Positions 34,379-43,700 of a stretch of DNA of 64,000 bases are shown one piece after another. This stretch comes from Phytohabitans aurantiacus. Lineage in GTDB: Bacteria > Actinomycetota > Actinomycetes > Mycobacteriales > Micromonosporaceae. Below the pieces are notes generated by a model that had not been told where the DNA came from, made no database searches, and was given only the letters and a program-made list of their open reading frames with translations. Every line of letters begins with the position of its first letter. Positions within the stretch are counted from its first letter, which is position 1. A program made the translations under genes and the position numbers. Where the stretch lies: assembly GCF_027923225.1 (NCBI RefSeq), contig NZ_BSDI01000026.1, positions 1-64,000 of the forward strand, in the 5' to 3' direction.

Positions 34379-36091
34379 TTACGCGGTGGGCAACTGCCAC
34401 TTCTGATTGGCGCCGCCGTGGCAGCTCCACAGGTGCACGACCGCACCGTCCGAAGAGCTGTTGCCCGACACGTCCAGGCACTTGCCCGACTGCACGCCGC
34501 GCAGCGAGCCGTCGGGATTCGCCTGCCAGTTCTGGTTCGCGCCGCCATTACAGGACCACAGCTGCACCTTCGCGCCGTTCGCCGTGCTGGCACCGCTGAC
34601 GTCCAGGCACTTGCCCAAGGCGCGCAGCGTCGAACCGGACACCGTCCACTGTTGACTCGCGGCACCGGAACACGACCAGATCTGCACCTGCGTGCCATCG
34701 GCAGTACTGCCGTTACGCACGTCCAGGCACTTGCCCGCGATCCCCACGATCGGCCCCGTGCCAGGCGTCGGCGTCGGGCCGCCCAGCTCCTTGATCCGGA
34801 TGTTGCGGAACGAGACGTCGTCGCCCGTGCCGTGGTTCTGGATGCCGATATGACCAGCCAGCGATCGAGCCGGGTCGGTGTTGGTGAAGTCGTTGATTTT
34901 CACGCCGTTGAGGAAGACCTGGAGCCGTTCGCCCTCGACCAGCGCCTCGAAGGTGTTCCACTCGCCGGGTGGGTTGAGCGCGGCGTCCCGGGCAGCGGTG
35001 TCGGGGGCCTTGACGGCGTAGATCGAGCCGGTGGTGCGGTCGGCCGCGTCGGTGGCGTCGATCTGCACCTCGTAGCCGGCCGTCATCGCCGAGTTGGGAT
35101 CGCTCGACGGTGGGAAGCCGACGAAGACACCGGAGTTGTCGTCGCCGAGCAACTTCCAGTCAAGCTTCAACGAGTAGTTGGTAAACTGTTTGGCGCTGTA
35201 CCAGTACAGGCCGAGGCCGCCGGTCGAGCTGAGCGTGGCGTCGGCATTGGTGAAGCCGCCCGGTCCCGCCTGCGACCAGCCGGTCGTCAATCCATTGTAG
35301 AGGGTCGTGTAGGCGGTCTCGGGCCGGCAGTCGGCCTTGGTGCGACCAGCCGCGTACCGGATGCCGCCGAGCAGGTGCGCGCGGAACGCCGGCTCGGCGT
35401 ACGACGCCTGGGTGTGGCCCCCGCCGGTGTAGAAGGACCGGCCGCCAGAATAGGTCTTGCACCAGGCGTGCGGGTGGTCGGCGCCCATCGAGCCACCCGA
35501 GTACGACGACTCGTCGAGCGTCGCCAGCACGCGCGCGCTCGCGCGGGGGTTGGTCCGGAAGTTGTACCACTCGTCGGTGCGGGTCCAGGTCTGCGGCGCG
35601 TGGGCGGTCGCCGCGTGCGCCCGGTTCTCGACCTTCACGTTGGCCTGCTGGATGGCCGGGTGCGAGGCGAAGTACGCGCCGACGAGCTCGCCGTAGAAGG
35701 GCCAGTTGTATTCGGTGTCGGCAGCCGAGTGGACGCCGACGTAGCCTCCGCCGGAGCCGATGTACGACTGGAAAGCCGACTGTTGGATGTCGTTGAGCAC
35801 GTCGCCGGTCGTGTTGAGGAAAATCACCACCTCGTAGCGGCTCAGGTTGGCGGTGGTGAACTGGTTGCCGTCTTCGGTGGCGGTGACGGTGAAGTTGTTT
35901 GCCATGCCGAGGTCGCGGATGGCCTGGGTGCCGACCGCGATCGAGTCGTGCCGGAAGCCGGCCGTCTTGGAAAACACCAGGACGTCGTACGGGGCGTCCG
36001 CGGCCGCCGCGGGAGTGGCGGGCACGGTACAGGCGAGGGCCGCGAACGTCGCGGCGGCGCCGCCGAGCAGGGTACGGGCATGTCGGCGCAT
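34379..36091 (-). CDS. Secreted ThuA / DUF1080 (3-keto-disaccharide hydrolase-type) / CBM13 protein
   Basis: 570 residues: signal peptide (about 1-31); ThuA domain (about 33-265, FSKTAGFRHDSIAVG, HSAADTEYNWPFYGELVGAYFASHP); a jelly-roll domain of the DUF1080 family (about 275-440, DWKLLGDDNSGVFVGFP, GEWNTFEALVEG, HIGIQNHGTGDDVSFRNIRIKEL); and CBM13 (about 445-570). DUF1080 is now described as a 3-keto-disaccharide hydrolase domain, and ThuA is linked to keto-trehalose use. The fusion may therefore act on oxidised glycosides outside the cell, which is inference. ATG 36091 follows GAAAGAGAG. It begins the unit that continues with CE1 and GH5. Confidence 0.83.
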   Translation of the reverse strand: MRRHARTLLGGAAATFAALACTVPATPAAAADAPYDVLVFSKTAGFRHDSIAVGTQAIRDLGMANNFTVTATEDGNQFTTANLSRYEVVIFLNTTGDVLNDIQQSAFQSYIGSGGGYVGVHSAADTEYNWPFYGELVGAYFASHPAIQQANVKVENRAHAATAHAPQTWTRTDEWYNFRTNPRASARVLATLDESSYSGGSMGADHPHAWCKTYSGGRSFYTGGGHTQASYAEPAFRAHLLGGIRYAAGRTKADCRPETAYTTLYNGLTTGWSQAGPGGFTNADATLSSTGGLGLYWYSAKQFTNYSLKLDWKLLGDDNSGVFVGFPPSSDPNSAMTAGYEVQIDATDAADRTTGSIYAVKAPDTAARDAALNPPGEWNTFEALVEGERLQVFLNGVKINDFTNTDPARSLAGHIGIQNHGTGDDVSFRNIRIKELGGPTPTPGTGPIVGIAGKCLDVRNGSTADGTQVQIWSCSGAASQQWTVSGSTLRALGKCLDVSGASTANGAKVQLWSCNGGANQNWQANPDGSLRGVQSGKCLDVSGNSSSDGAVVHLWSCHGGANQKWQLPTA

Positions 36092-36170
36092 GTCGTCGCT
36101 CTCTTTCTCGTCGGCCTTACCCACCGCGTCACCACGACCAACCCGGACAGTCGCACGGGTGTGTGCCCGT

Positions 36171-36253
36171 GAATCGCGGACGGTGAGGCCGCGGGAGCAG
36201 CGGCACGGACCACGGCGGACGCCGCGGCAGCACAAAGCTCGATCCTGATTTCG
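36171..36253 (+). repeat. Dispersed intergenic repeat, copy A
   Basis: Core GAGGCCGCGGGAGCAGCGG, then GACGCCGCGGCAGC and AAGCTCGATCCTGA. It lies in the 163-base gap between the ThuA-DUF1080 start and the beta-helix stop. The same pattern recurs at 52747-52830, 63788-63870 (reversed) and 63891-63978. Confidence 0.75.
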
Positions 36254-36254
36254 G

Positions 36255-38954
36255 TCAGTTGCGTAGGCTCCATTGTTGGTTCGCGCCGCCGTTGCACGAC
36301 CAGAGGATGACTCTCGTGCCGTTTGCGCTGGCCGCGCCGTTCGCGTCGACGCACAGTCCGGATTGGACGCTCGTGATCGTGCCGTTGGCGTTGACATTCC
36401 ACTGCTGGTTGAGGCCGTTGTGGCAGTCCCAAATGGCGACCGCCGTGCCGTTGCTGGTGCCCGCGCCATACGCGTCCAAACACTTGTTGCCGTAGACGGT
36501 CAGCTGCTTGCTGGCGGTGTGGGTCCACCGCTGGTTCGTGCCGCCGGAGCAGTCCCACAGCTGTACCTGGGTGCCGTTCGTGGTCGTCGAGTTGGGCACG
36601 GTGACACAGCGGCCGGACTGCCCGCCGACGATCTGGCCGCTCTGCTGGCTGCCGCCGCCGCTCTGCTGCCTGACGATCGACTTGGACTCGGCTGACCGGT
36701 TGCCTTGCGCGTCGACGACGTAGAGCCGGTATTCGCCCTGCGCAGCCGGAACGGCGATGGACGTGGCGGTGCCGCCAGCGCTGGTCATCGTCGGTCCAGC
36801 GGCGAAGGTCGTGGTGCCGGAGGGCGCCAACCAGATCGTCCTGGTCGCGTCGCCGGTGCTCCGTACCGGAACAGACGCGCTCTGGCTGCCGACGAAGGTG
36901 CTTGCCGGTAGCGCGTAGTCGGGCAGGGAGAGATTGCTCTGCGGGATGATGTCCCGATAGGAATCCTCGAGTCCCGAGTTCACCGCGATGCCGTACGCCG
37001 CGGCGGGCCAGACATAGTCGGCGGAGACGAGGATGTCGTGGATGGTGCTGTTCGGCAGGTTCTTGTTGGAGACCTTGTTGATGGGGCCGTAGATCTGCGT
37101 GATGCTCAGATCGTGCTTGCGCCCGAAGTCGTCGGAGTTGATGAGCCAGGTGACGTTCTTGTCCACGCTCAGGACGTTGTCGCGGAAGGTCATGTACGCC
37201 GACCCTTCGTCCGGGTGGAGCCCGTACTTGTGGCCGGCCGGCACGCCTTGCAGGTAGTTGTCGTGGATGGTGGTGCCGGGCTGGCTGCCCAGGGTGTAGA
37301 TCGGTGCCGTGTCGCTGAGCCGCTGCACCGTGTCGATGATGTGGTTGTAGCTGATGTCGTTGTTTCTCGCCGTCGTGGTCGGCCTGTTCGGCGCGATCGA
37401 GCCCGATGACCCGTCGAAGTTCCACCATCCCCAGCCGAGGGTTATCCCGGACCACGGAGTCTTCTCGATCCGGTTTCGCTGGATCGTGAGCGTGTCGGCG
37501 AAGTACGCCGAGATGGGGCTGTGTCCGTTGAACAGTACGGCGCTGTCGTAGATGTAGTTGTTTTTGATTTCGATGTTCTTCGGCAGCCCCTCGACCTGCG
37601 GGGAGTACTTCTCCCGGTTGCCCGACGTGTGGTCGCCGATGTAGACGTGCTGCGGATGGCCGACGGTGACAGCGGATCCGGCGATGTCGTTGGTGAAGTT
37701 GCCGATCAGCTGGGTGCCCTGCACATCGTTGACCATGTTGATCCCGTCGGCGCCAGAATGCTGTATTCGGTTCCGCCGTAGGATCAGCCCATCGGCGTTC
37801 TCGATCTGGATCATGCCGGGAGTGACGTCGACGTTGCGGTAGTAGTAGACGTGGAAGTTGCCCTTGGCGTATGCCTGCGCGCCGAGGTTGCCCTGCTGGG
37901 CCTGCTTGAACGCGGAGCCGGCCACGGTGAACAGGTTCCAGTCGGAGTGCTGCGCCGTGATTCCGGTGACCGTGATGTTGCGGGCATGGGCGTTGGTCGA
38001 GGTGCCCGCGATCCGCAGCAGGGTCGGCACGTTGTTCGGCGCGAAGACGGTCGCGGTGGCCATGTTCTCCGAAGCGGCCTTGTAGTAGTACAGGGTCCGG
38101 CTTGTCTTGTCGAAGTGGAACTCGCCCGGCGCGTCCAGGAACTCGTAGGCGTTCATGACCTTGTGGCTGCCGCCGACCTGAGCGTTGCCGTTGTACGCGC
38201 CCTGTGCGATGGCGGCGCCCGGTTGCTGGAACAGCGCGACGCGGTTCGCACCATCGGCTGTCGTGGTCACCTGGCGTACCCCCACGATGGCCGTGGTCCA
38301 GGTGGTCCCCGTCTCGATCTCGATGTCGTCCTGGTTGCGGGCGATGGCGGGAAAGTCCGACAGGCTGTACCTGGCGCCCTCGCACTGCGAGCCCGACTCC
38401 CACGCCCAGGCGGCCTGGCCCGCGGTGATGTTGTATGTGCCGTGGCAGCCCGCCGAGTTGATCGTCTTCGAGGCCATGAACGCCCGCTTGCCGTTGACGT
38501 AGAGCGCACGCAGCTTGTTGGCGCGGTCGAGTGGGGCTTTCCAGATGTTGCCGCTGTGCTGGGTCCACCCGGTCACCTGGACGCCACCTTCGAGAACTGG
38601 CGTTTCGTTGGCGTGCGCGGCGTAGACGACCCGGTAGCCGTTCGTGCCGGAGTCACTCGACCCGAACTCGATGGTGCTGGTCACCGGGTAGGTTCCGCCG
38701 CGGAGGTAGACGTAGATGTCGCCCGTCATGCTCGCGTTTATCGTGCGAACGACGTCACGCGCGCGCTGCACGGTCCTGAATGGCGAGGTGAGCGTGCCGG
38801 GGTTGGCGTCGTTGCCGTCGGGGGCGACGTAGTAGGTGGCCTGGGTCGCGGCCGAAGCCGGCAGGTGAGTGGTGACGGTGACTGTCAACGCGGCGGCGGC
38901 GAACACCGCGGCGGCGAGCAGCGACCTTCCGGTGGTGGAGACGGCTGACTTCAC
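36255..38954 (-). CDS. Secreted right-handed beta-helix protein (GH141-like) with CBM13, paralogue
   Basis: 899 residues: signal peptide (about 1-35), beta-helix (about 38-690) opening YYVAPDGNDANPGTLTSPF, an Ig-like segment (about 690-765) and CBM13 (about 775-899). It shares the AYEFLDAPGE, LGWGWW and HPDEGSAYM/FDEGSKYY landmarks with the protein at 16452-18806 but is longer by an extra insertion and the Ig-like part. It is likely a polysaccharide-cleaving beta-helix enzyme; specificity unknown. The GTG start at 38954 has GAGAGGA upstream. It lies 30 bases after the SGNH esterase and is probably co-transcribed with it. Confidence 0.75.
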   Translation of the reverse strand: MKSAVSTTGRSLLAAAVFAAAALTVTVTTHLPASAATQATYYVAPDGNDANPGTLTSPFRTVQRARDVVRTINASMTGDIYVYLRGGTYPVTSTIEFGSSDSGTNGYRVVYAAHANETPVLEGGVQVTGWTQHSGNIWKAPLDRANKLRALYVNGKRAFMASKTINSAGCHGTYNITAGQAAWAWESGSQCEGARYSLSDFPAIARNQDDIEIETGTTWTTAIVGVRQVTTTADGANRVALFQQPGAAIAQGAYNGNAQVGGSHKVMNAYEFLDAPGEFHFDKTSRTLYYYKAASENMATATVFAPNNVPTLLRIAGTSTNAHARNITVTGITAQHSDWNLFTVAGSAFKQAQQGNLGAQAYAKGNFHVYYYRNVDVTPGMIQIENADGLILRRNRIQHSGADGINMVNDVQGTQLIGNFTNDIAGSAVTVGHPQHVYIGDHTSGNREKYSPQVEGLPKNIEIKNNYIYDSAVLFNGHSPISAYFADTLTIQRNRIEKTPWSGITLGWGWWNFDGSSGSIAPNRPTTTARNNDISYNHIIDTVQRLSDTAPIYTLGSQPGTTIHDNYLQGVPAGHKYGLHPDEGSAYMTFRDNVLSVDKNVTWLINSDDFGRKHDLSITQIYGPINKVSNKNLPNSTIHDILVSADYVWPAAAYGIAVNSGLEDSYRDIIPQSNLSLPDYALPASTFVGSQSASVPVRSTGDATRTIWLAPSGTTTFAAGPTMTSAGGTATSIAVPAAQGEYRLYVVDAQGNRSAESKSIVRQQSGGGSQQSGQIVGGQSGRCVTVPNSTTTNGTQVQLWDCSGGTNQRWTHTASKQLTVYGNKCLDAYGAGTSNGTAVAIWDCHNGLNQQWNVNANGTITSVQSGLCVDANGAASANGTRVILWSCNGGANQQWSLRN

Positions 38955-38984
38955 GTACGTGTTCCTCTCACTCCGCTGCTCGGC

Positions 38985-40106
38985 TCAGCGCCGGATGCTC
39001 CACTGCTGGTTGGTGCCGCCGTGGCAGGCCCAGAGTTGGACCTTGCTGCCGTTGGCGGTCGCGGCGCCGGCCACGTCCAGGCACAGTCCGGATTGGACGC
39101 CGGTGATGGTGCCGTTGGCGTTCACGTTCCACTGCTGGTTCGGCTGCCCGCTGCAGTCCCAGATGATGGCGGCGGTGCCGTTGGTGGTCCCTCGTCCGCT
39201 GGCGTCCAGACACTTGCTGCCGTAGACCCGCAACTCCCGGCTCGCCGTGTGGGTCCAGCGCTGGTTGGTGCCGCCGTGGCAGTCCCACAGCTGAGCCTGA
39301 GTGCCGTTCGTGGTGGCGGAGCCGGGCACGTCGACGCAGCGCCCCGACGGCGCCCCGACGAGTTGCACGTTGGTGCGGTTGTCGCCGCTGCCCGGCGAGC
39401 CGATGCTGCCCGGCACCGACAGCAACGCGTTGTGCCAGACCGCGGCCATCTTGCCGTATCCGGCGGCGGTCGGATGGATGCCGTCGATGAGGTCGGCGGT
39501 GGTGAGCGCCGTGTGCATGTCGACAAGGTGGACACGCTTGCCGGCGCTGACCTTGCTCTGCACGATGCCGGGGATCTGCGCGTTGAAGGCGCGTACCGCC
39601 GCCTCCTGGCCGCTGTTGGCCAGCGGCGTGATCTGCGCGACGAACACGTCGGCGCTCGGGGCGTTGTTGGTGATGCGGTCGATCAATGTGGACAGCCGAT
39701 TGGGCGCCGTGCTGACGTTGTAGTTCTGCAGCACGTCGTTGGTGCCGATGTGCAGCAGCACGGAACGCGGCTGGTACGTGGTGAGCCAGCCGACGATGTT
39801 CGCGTCGATCTGATCGATGCGCCAGCCGGGATGACCCTCGTGGTCGTGATCGCCGAGGCTGGACGGGCCGTTGAACTGGGATCCCACATAGTCCACTGTG
39901 TAACCACCGTTGGTCAGGCGCTGCCAGAGGCCGATCCGGTAGCCGCCCGGCACCTGGGTGCCCTCGGTGATGGAGTCACCCAGCGGCATGACCCTGGTCC
40001 CGCCGTTCGACTCGGCACTGGCCGCTCCCGCGCCCAGCACCGTGGCGGCGACCGCCAGACCGCACACGGCGAACGCGGCAAACCACTTCGTGTTCATCCG
40101 GATCAT
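38985..40106 (-). CDS. Secreted SGNH/GDSL esterase (CE3-like) with CBM13
   Basis: 373 residues: signal peptide (about 1-31), SGNH hydrolase domain (about 36-230) and CBM13 (about 248-373). The blocks are GDSITEG (Ser45), GHPGWRI, HIGTNDVLQNY and DGIHPT (Asp208, His211), as in acetylxylan esterases of family CE3. It probably removes acetyl groups from xylan. ATG 40106 follows GGGAGG by seven bases; a second ATG lies three codons on. It has its own promoter, where one half of the GntR-type operator is conserved. The beta-helix gene follows after 30 bases. Confidence 0.88.
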   Translation of the reverse strand: MIRMNTKWFAAFAVCGLAVAATVLGAGAASAESNGGTRVMPLGDSITEGTQVPGGYRIGLWQRLTNGGYTVDYVGSQFNGPSSLGDHDHEGHPGWRIDQIDANIVGWLTTYQPRSVLLHIGTNDVLQNYNVSTAPNRLSTLIDRITNNAPSADVFVAQITPLANSGQEAAVRAFNAQIPGIVQSKVSAGKRVHLVDMHTALTTADLIDGIHPTAAGYGKMAAVWHNALLSVPGSIGSPGSGDNRTNVQLVGAPSGRCVDVPGSATTNGTQAQLWDCHGGTNQRWTHTASRELRVYGSKCLDASGRGTTNGTAAIIWDCSGQPNQQWNVNANGTITGVQSGLCLDVAGAATANGSKVQLWACHGGTNQQWSIRR

Positions 40107-40132
40107 GTGCTCGCCTCCCGTGCCGACCAGAA

Positions 40133-40161
40133 ACGTAATTCGTATGATGTCTGAATGTCAA
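40133..40161 (-). promoter_or_regulatory. SGNH promoter with degenerate GntR-type operator
   Basis: Minus strand: TTGACA (40156-40161), 17 bases, TTACGT (40133-40138). The spacer ends ACATCATACGAA, matching the downstream half of the operator in the CUT1 promoter at the same distance from the -35. The upstream half is lost. Confidence 0.6.
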
Positions 40162-40188
40162 GCATGGAAGTCTCTCGATAAGGCGAGC

Positions 40189-40698
40189 TCAGCGGAGGGC
40201 GCGGCGGCGGGCGCCCACGGCCAGGGCGATGGCCGCGCCCAGCAGCAGGGCGGCACCGGCCACCCACCACCGCCACCCGTTCCCGCCCTCGCTCGGCTCG
40301 GTGCGCGGGTTGGCCGCGGGTTGCGCCGTCTGGGCGACGCGAGCCTCGACCGTGGCCTCCGCCCTGCCGGGGTTGGGCTCGGCTGAGGTCACCACGATGG
40401 TCCACCTGCCTGGGGTGAGCACCGATCCGCTGGTGTAGAAGCCGTGGCCTTCGGTGGCCGGGGCGAGTTGGATCGGGCCGACTGTCCGGCCGCCCTCGCC
40501 GGTGGCGTTGAGCACCAGGCGCAGTACCTGGTTGTCGACCGGGTGACCGTCCTTTTTGTACGTCGCGCGGACCGTCACGCCGGTCGCGCCGTCGCCCGCC
40601 GCGTCGAGTACCACGGGACCGCCGTGCGCTGCGGCTGGCGCGGCCCAGACCGCCAGCAACGGTATGACGACGAGGGCCGCCAGGAGCTTGCGGAGCAT
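40189..40698 (-). CDS. Small exported membrane-anchored protein with His at the predicted mature N terminus
   Basis: 169 residues: signal peptide ending AAPAAA (about 1-24), then HGGPVVLDA as the predicted mature start, an Ig-like beta domain (about 25-120, reminiscent of CopC/YtkA-type domains), a Pro/Glu-rich stretch, one C-terminal membrane helix (WVAGAALLLGAAIALAV) and an Arg-rich tail. This topology suggests an outward-facing domain anchored in the membrane. A free N-terminal His is a copper ligand in CopC and LPMOs, but a copper role here is only a suggestion. ATG 40698 follows GGAGGATG. It lies 60 bases after the giant ThuA gene, in the same direction. Confidence 0.7.
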   Translation of the reverse strand: MLRKLLAALVVIPLLAVWAAPAAAHGGPVVLDAAGDGATGVTVRATYKKDGHPVDNQVLRLVLNATGEGGRTVGPIQLAPATEGHGFYTSGSVLTPGRWTIVVTSAEPNPGRAEATVEARVAQTAQPAANPRTEPSEGGNGWRWWVAGAALLLGAAIALAVGARRRALR

Positions 40699-40758
40699 TG
40701 CATCCTCCATCCAACAGGTGGGGCCGACGAACCGGCCGGCCCCACCCACACGGTGCGG

Positions 40759-43700
40759 TCAGAGCGTGCCGCCCTCCGGAACCTGAGACGGGTCACCGTC
40801 GAGGCGGCCGGCGCCCTCCAGCGACTTCCCGCCGTTGGCTCGCTGGCCGGCCGCCGTCGCCTCGCCGCCCAGCCGGACGATCATGGCTTCGGCGTCGCGG
40901 ACGAGCACTCCTCGCACGTCGGCGTCGGCGACCAGCGCGGTGTCCGACGCGAGTGCGACGAACGCCCGCAACTGCTGGATGGCCCGCTTGTCGTTGCCGC
41001 TGGCCTCGGAGAGCCGCGCGGCCTCCAGCTTGTTGGTCAGCTGCCGGTGTGCCTTTGCGGAGAGCTGGCCGGTCGCCTTGAACCGGTCGGTCAGGTTCTG
41101 CATGTCTCGGAACGAGGTGGTGACGAAGAACCGGACGTTCGCCGTCGTCGCGTTGCCGGCCTTGTCGGTGGCGGTCACGACCAGCTCGTGGAAGCCGAGC
41201 GTCAGGTCGTACATGGCCTGCACGGTCCCGGACTGGTACGGCTGGCCGTCGAGCGTCCCCACCACCGACCGGATGCCGGAGGTCGGGTCGACCGCTTGGA
41301 ACGTGACCCGCACGTCCTGGCTGTCGCCGTAGAGCTGGCCGTCGGCGACACCCGTCACCTGTACTGGCGATGGCGCGGTGGCGTCGATCCGCACCGGAAC
41401 CGACTTTGCCGCCTCCACGTTGCGGGCCTCGTCGACGGAGCGGAACCGCACCTCGTGCGTGCCGTCCCCGGCCACCGAAATCGGCTCGGTGTAGGCGGTC
41501 CAGGTCGTGGCGGCGTCGAGCTGGTACTCGGTGCGAGCCACCGCGCTGCCGCCCTCGTCCGTGGCGGCCAGCGTGACCGTCGCGGGACCGGTGTACCAGC
41601 CTCCGACCGCCGTACCGTCCACAGTGGCCACCGTCACCGGCGGAGTCTCGTCCACGTCGTCCGCGCTCAGCCGGAAGTAGTCGAACGAGACCGTCTTGCG
41701 GGCGGTCTGCGGCCCGCCGAGCGAGAACAGGCCCACCTTGGGTGTCGAGCCCACCGCCGCGTTGGTCAGCGGCTCGAGCTCGGTCCATGCCTGCCCGTCC
41801 GCCGAGTACGAGGCGGTGTAGACGTTGCCCTCCTTAGCCAGTCGCAGGTGCCACACGGCCGCCGTCAAGCCGGTGGGACCGGGCTGCGGGTTCTGAATCA
41901 CGCTGGCGATCTCGCTGCGGAACTCGATCCGGCGCGACACCGTCGATCCGGGCGAGTTGTCCACGACGAAGTCGAACTTCAAATAGTTGTCGTCGTCGCC
42001 GTACACGATGAGGCCACCCTGCTGGTACTGCTCGTTCAGCAGGCTGCCGTCCACCTTCGTCTCCATGGTCCAGTCGCCGGACGGCGCCTCCTGGAGTATG
42101 AAGTTCGTCGGGGCGGTGTTGGGTGTGGTGTAGATGTCGCCGTTCGGGACGTCGACGTGCAGCGACCCGCCCTGCACCCGGTACGCGGCCGGGTCCTCGT
42201 GGAGGATCGCGTTCCAGCGGCACTTGTCCAGGCTGGTGCCGTTGAACTCGTCGGACGGGGTCACCGGTCCGGCGGGCTCGTCGGGCGAGATCTGGAACCA
42301 GTCGAACGTCGCGTCGACGACCGGAGCGGTCGTGCCGCCCTTCAACGCGAACAGGCCCACCTTCGGGTTGGTGATGCCGGCCAGCTCGGCCGCCCGGCCC
42401 ACCGGGGTGAAGGTCTGGCCGTCGGCGGACATCGCCGCGGTCAGGTTGGTGCCGTCACTCGCGAGCCGCAGGTAGATCGTGTCTCCGGCGGGTGCGGCGG
42501 TGCTGTCGGCGCCCTCGTTGCGCGGCGTGCCGGCCGTCTCCCGGATGAACTCGACCCGCCGGCCGCCGTTGTAGAGCAGGTCGACCTTGGCGTAGTTGTC
42601 GTCGTCGCCATACACGATGAGCCCGGCCTGCTGGTAGTTGCCGGTAACGGGGACCGTCACCTTCGTCGTGGCCTGCCAGGCACCGCCCGGAGCCGGCTGG
42701 AGCACGATATTGGTGGCGTCGTTCCCGCCGCCGTACAGGTCGCCGGCCGCGGTGGGCAGGACCAGCGCTCCACCTTGGACGGAGTACAGCTGATTCTCGC
42801 GAACCACAGTGGACCAGCGGGTCTTGTCCAGAGTGGTGCCCGGGAAGTCGTCCGAGCGCGCCCCGAAGCAGGACGTGTTCGGCGCGCTCACCTTGACCGT
42901 GGCGGTGGCGTACCCCTTGGCGCCCTTGCTGTCGGTCACCGTCAACGTCGCGGTGAACGTACCCGGCGTCTCGTAGGTGTGCGTGGCGCTCAGCGTGTCA
43001 GCCGTGCCACCGTCGCCGAAGTCCCACGCGTACGTGAGCGGCGTGTTGCCTTCCGCGTCCGTGGCGGTACCGGTGAACCGCACCGCGAGCGGCAGCGTGC
43101 CCGTGGTCGGGGCCGCCTGGACGCTCACCACGGGGGGCGCGTTGTCGGTCACGCCGCGGCCGAGGAAGTCGACCCAGTTCACGTTGAACAGGCCGCCGCC
43201 GCCCGTGTCACCCGGGTTGTCGCGGGCGACGAAGTAGAGCGGTCCGCTGGCCGGCTGCGACGCGGGAAGGTCGGCGGAGACGTCGGTGTACGTCTGCCAC
43301 GCTCCGGTCGCCGGCACCGTGGCCGTGACCAGCAGCGGGCCGTCGACCGCGCCGGCGCGCACCTGGATCGTGCCGCCGTTCGCGCCGGACGCGACGCGGA
43401 AGCGCAGGGTGTCGATACCGGCGAGATTGGCGGGTGCGAACGACCACCAGTCGCCGTCCTCAATGGACCCGATGTTCTGGAAGCCGCCGGCGCTGTCGGC
43501 GGTGGGTTCCTTCTGCACGCCCGGAGCGCCGGTACCCACGCCGTCCGGAGCCTTGCCGGTGGCGGAGAAGTACTCGGCCTGCTTCCGCTTCGGCTGGAGC
43601 TGCTCGACCGCGCGGCCGGTCAGCGGGTTGGACCCGCCGGAACCACCCTCGTCCGTGTAGGTCGCCTCGAGGATCGTGAACACGTTGGCTTCCGCGCCGT

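Noticed and set aside
34379..36469. An upstream extension of the ThuA-DUF1080 gene to 36469
   Set aside because: The extra residues are an off-frame reading of the neighbouring CBM13 and repeat A; the signal peptide and ribosome site place the start at 36091.
35842..38568. A 908-codon minus-strand frame overlapping the beta-helix gene
   Set aside because: It is a frame-shifted reading of the beta-helix and CBM13 coding sequence, rich in Arg, His and Gln, an effect of high GC at the third position.
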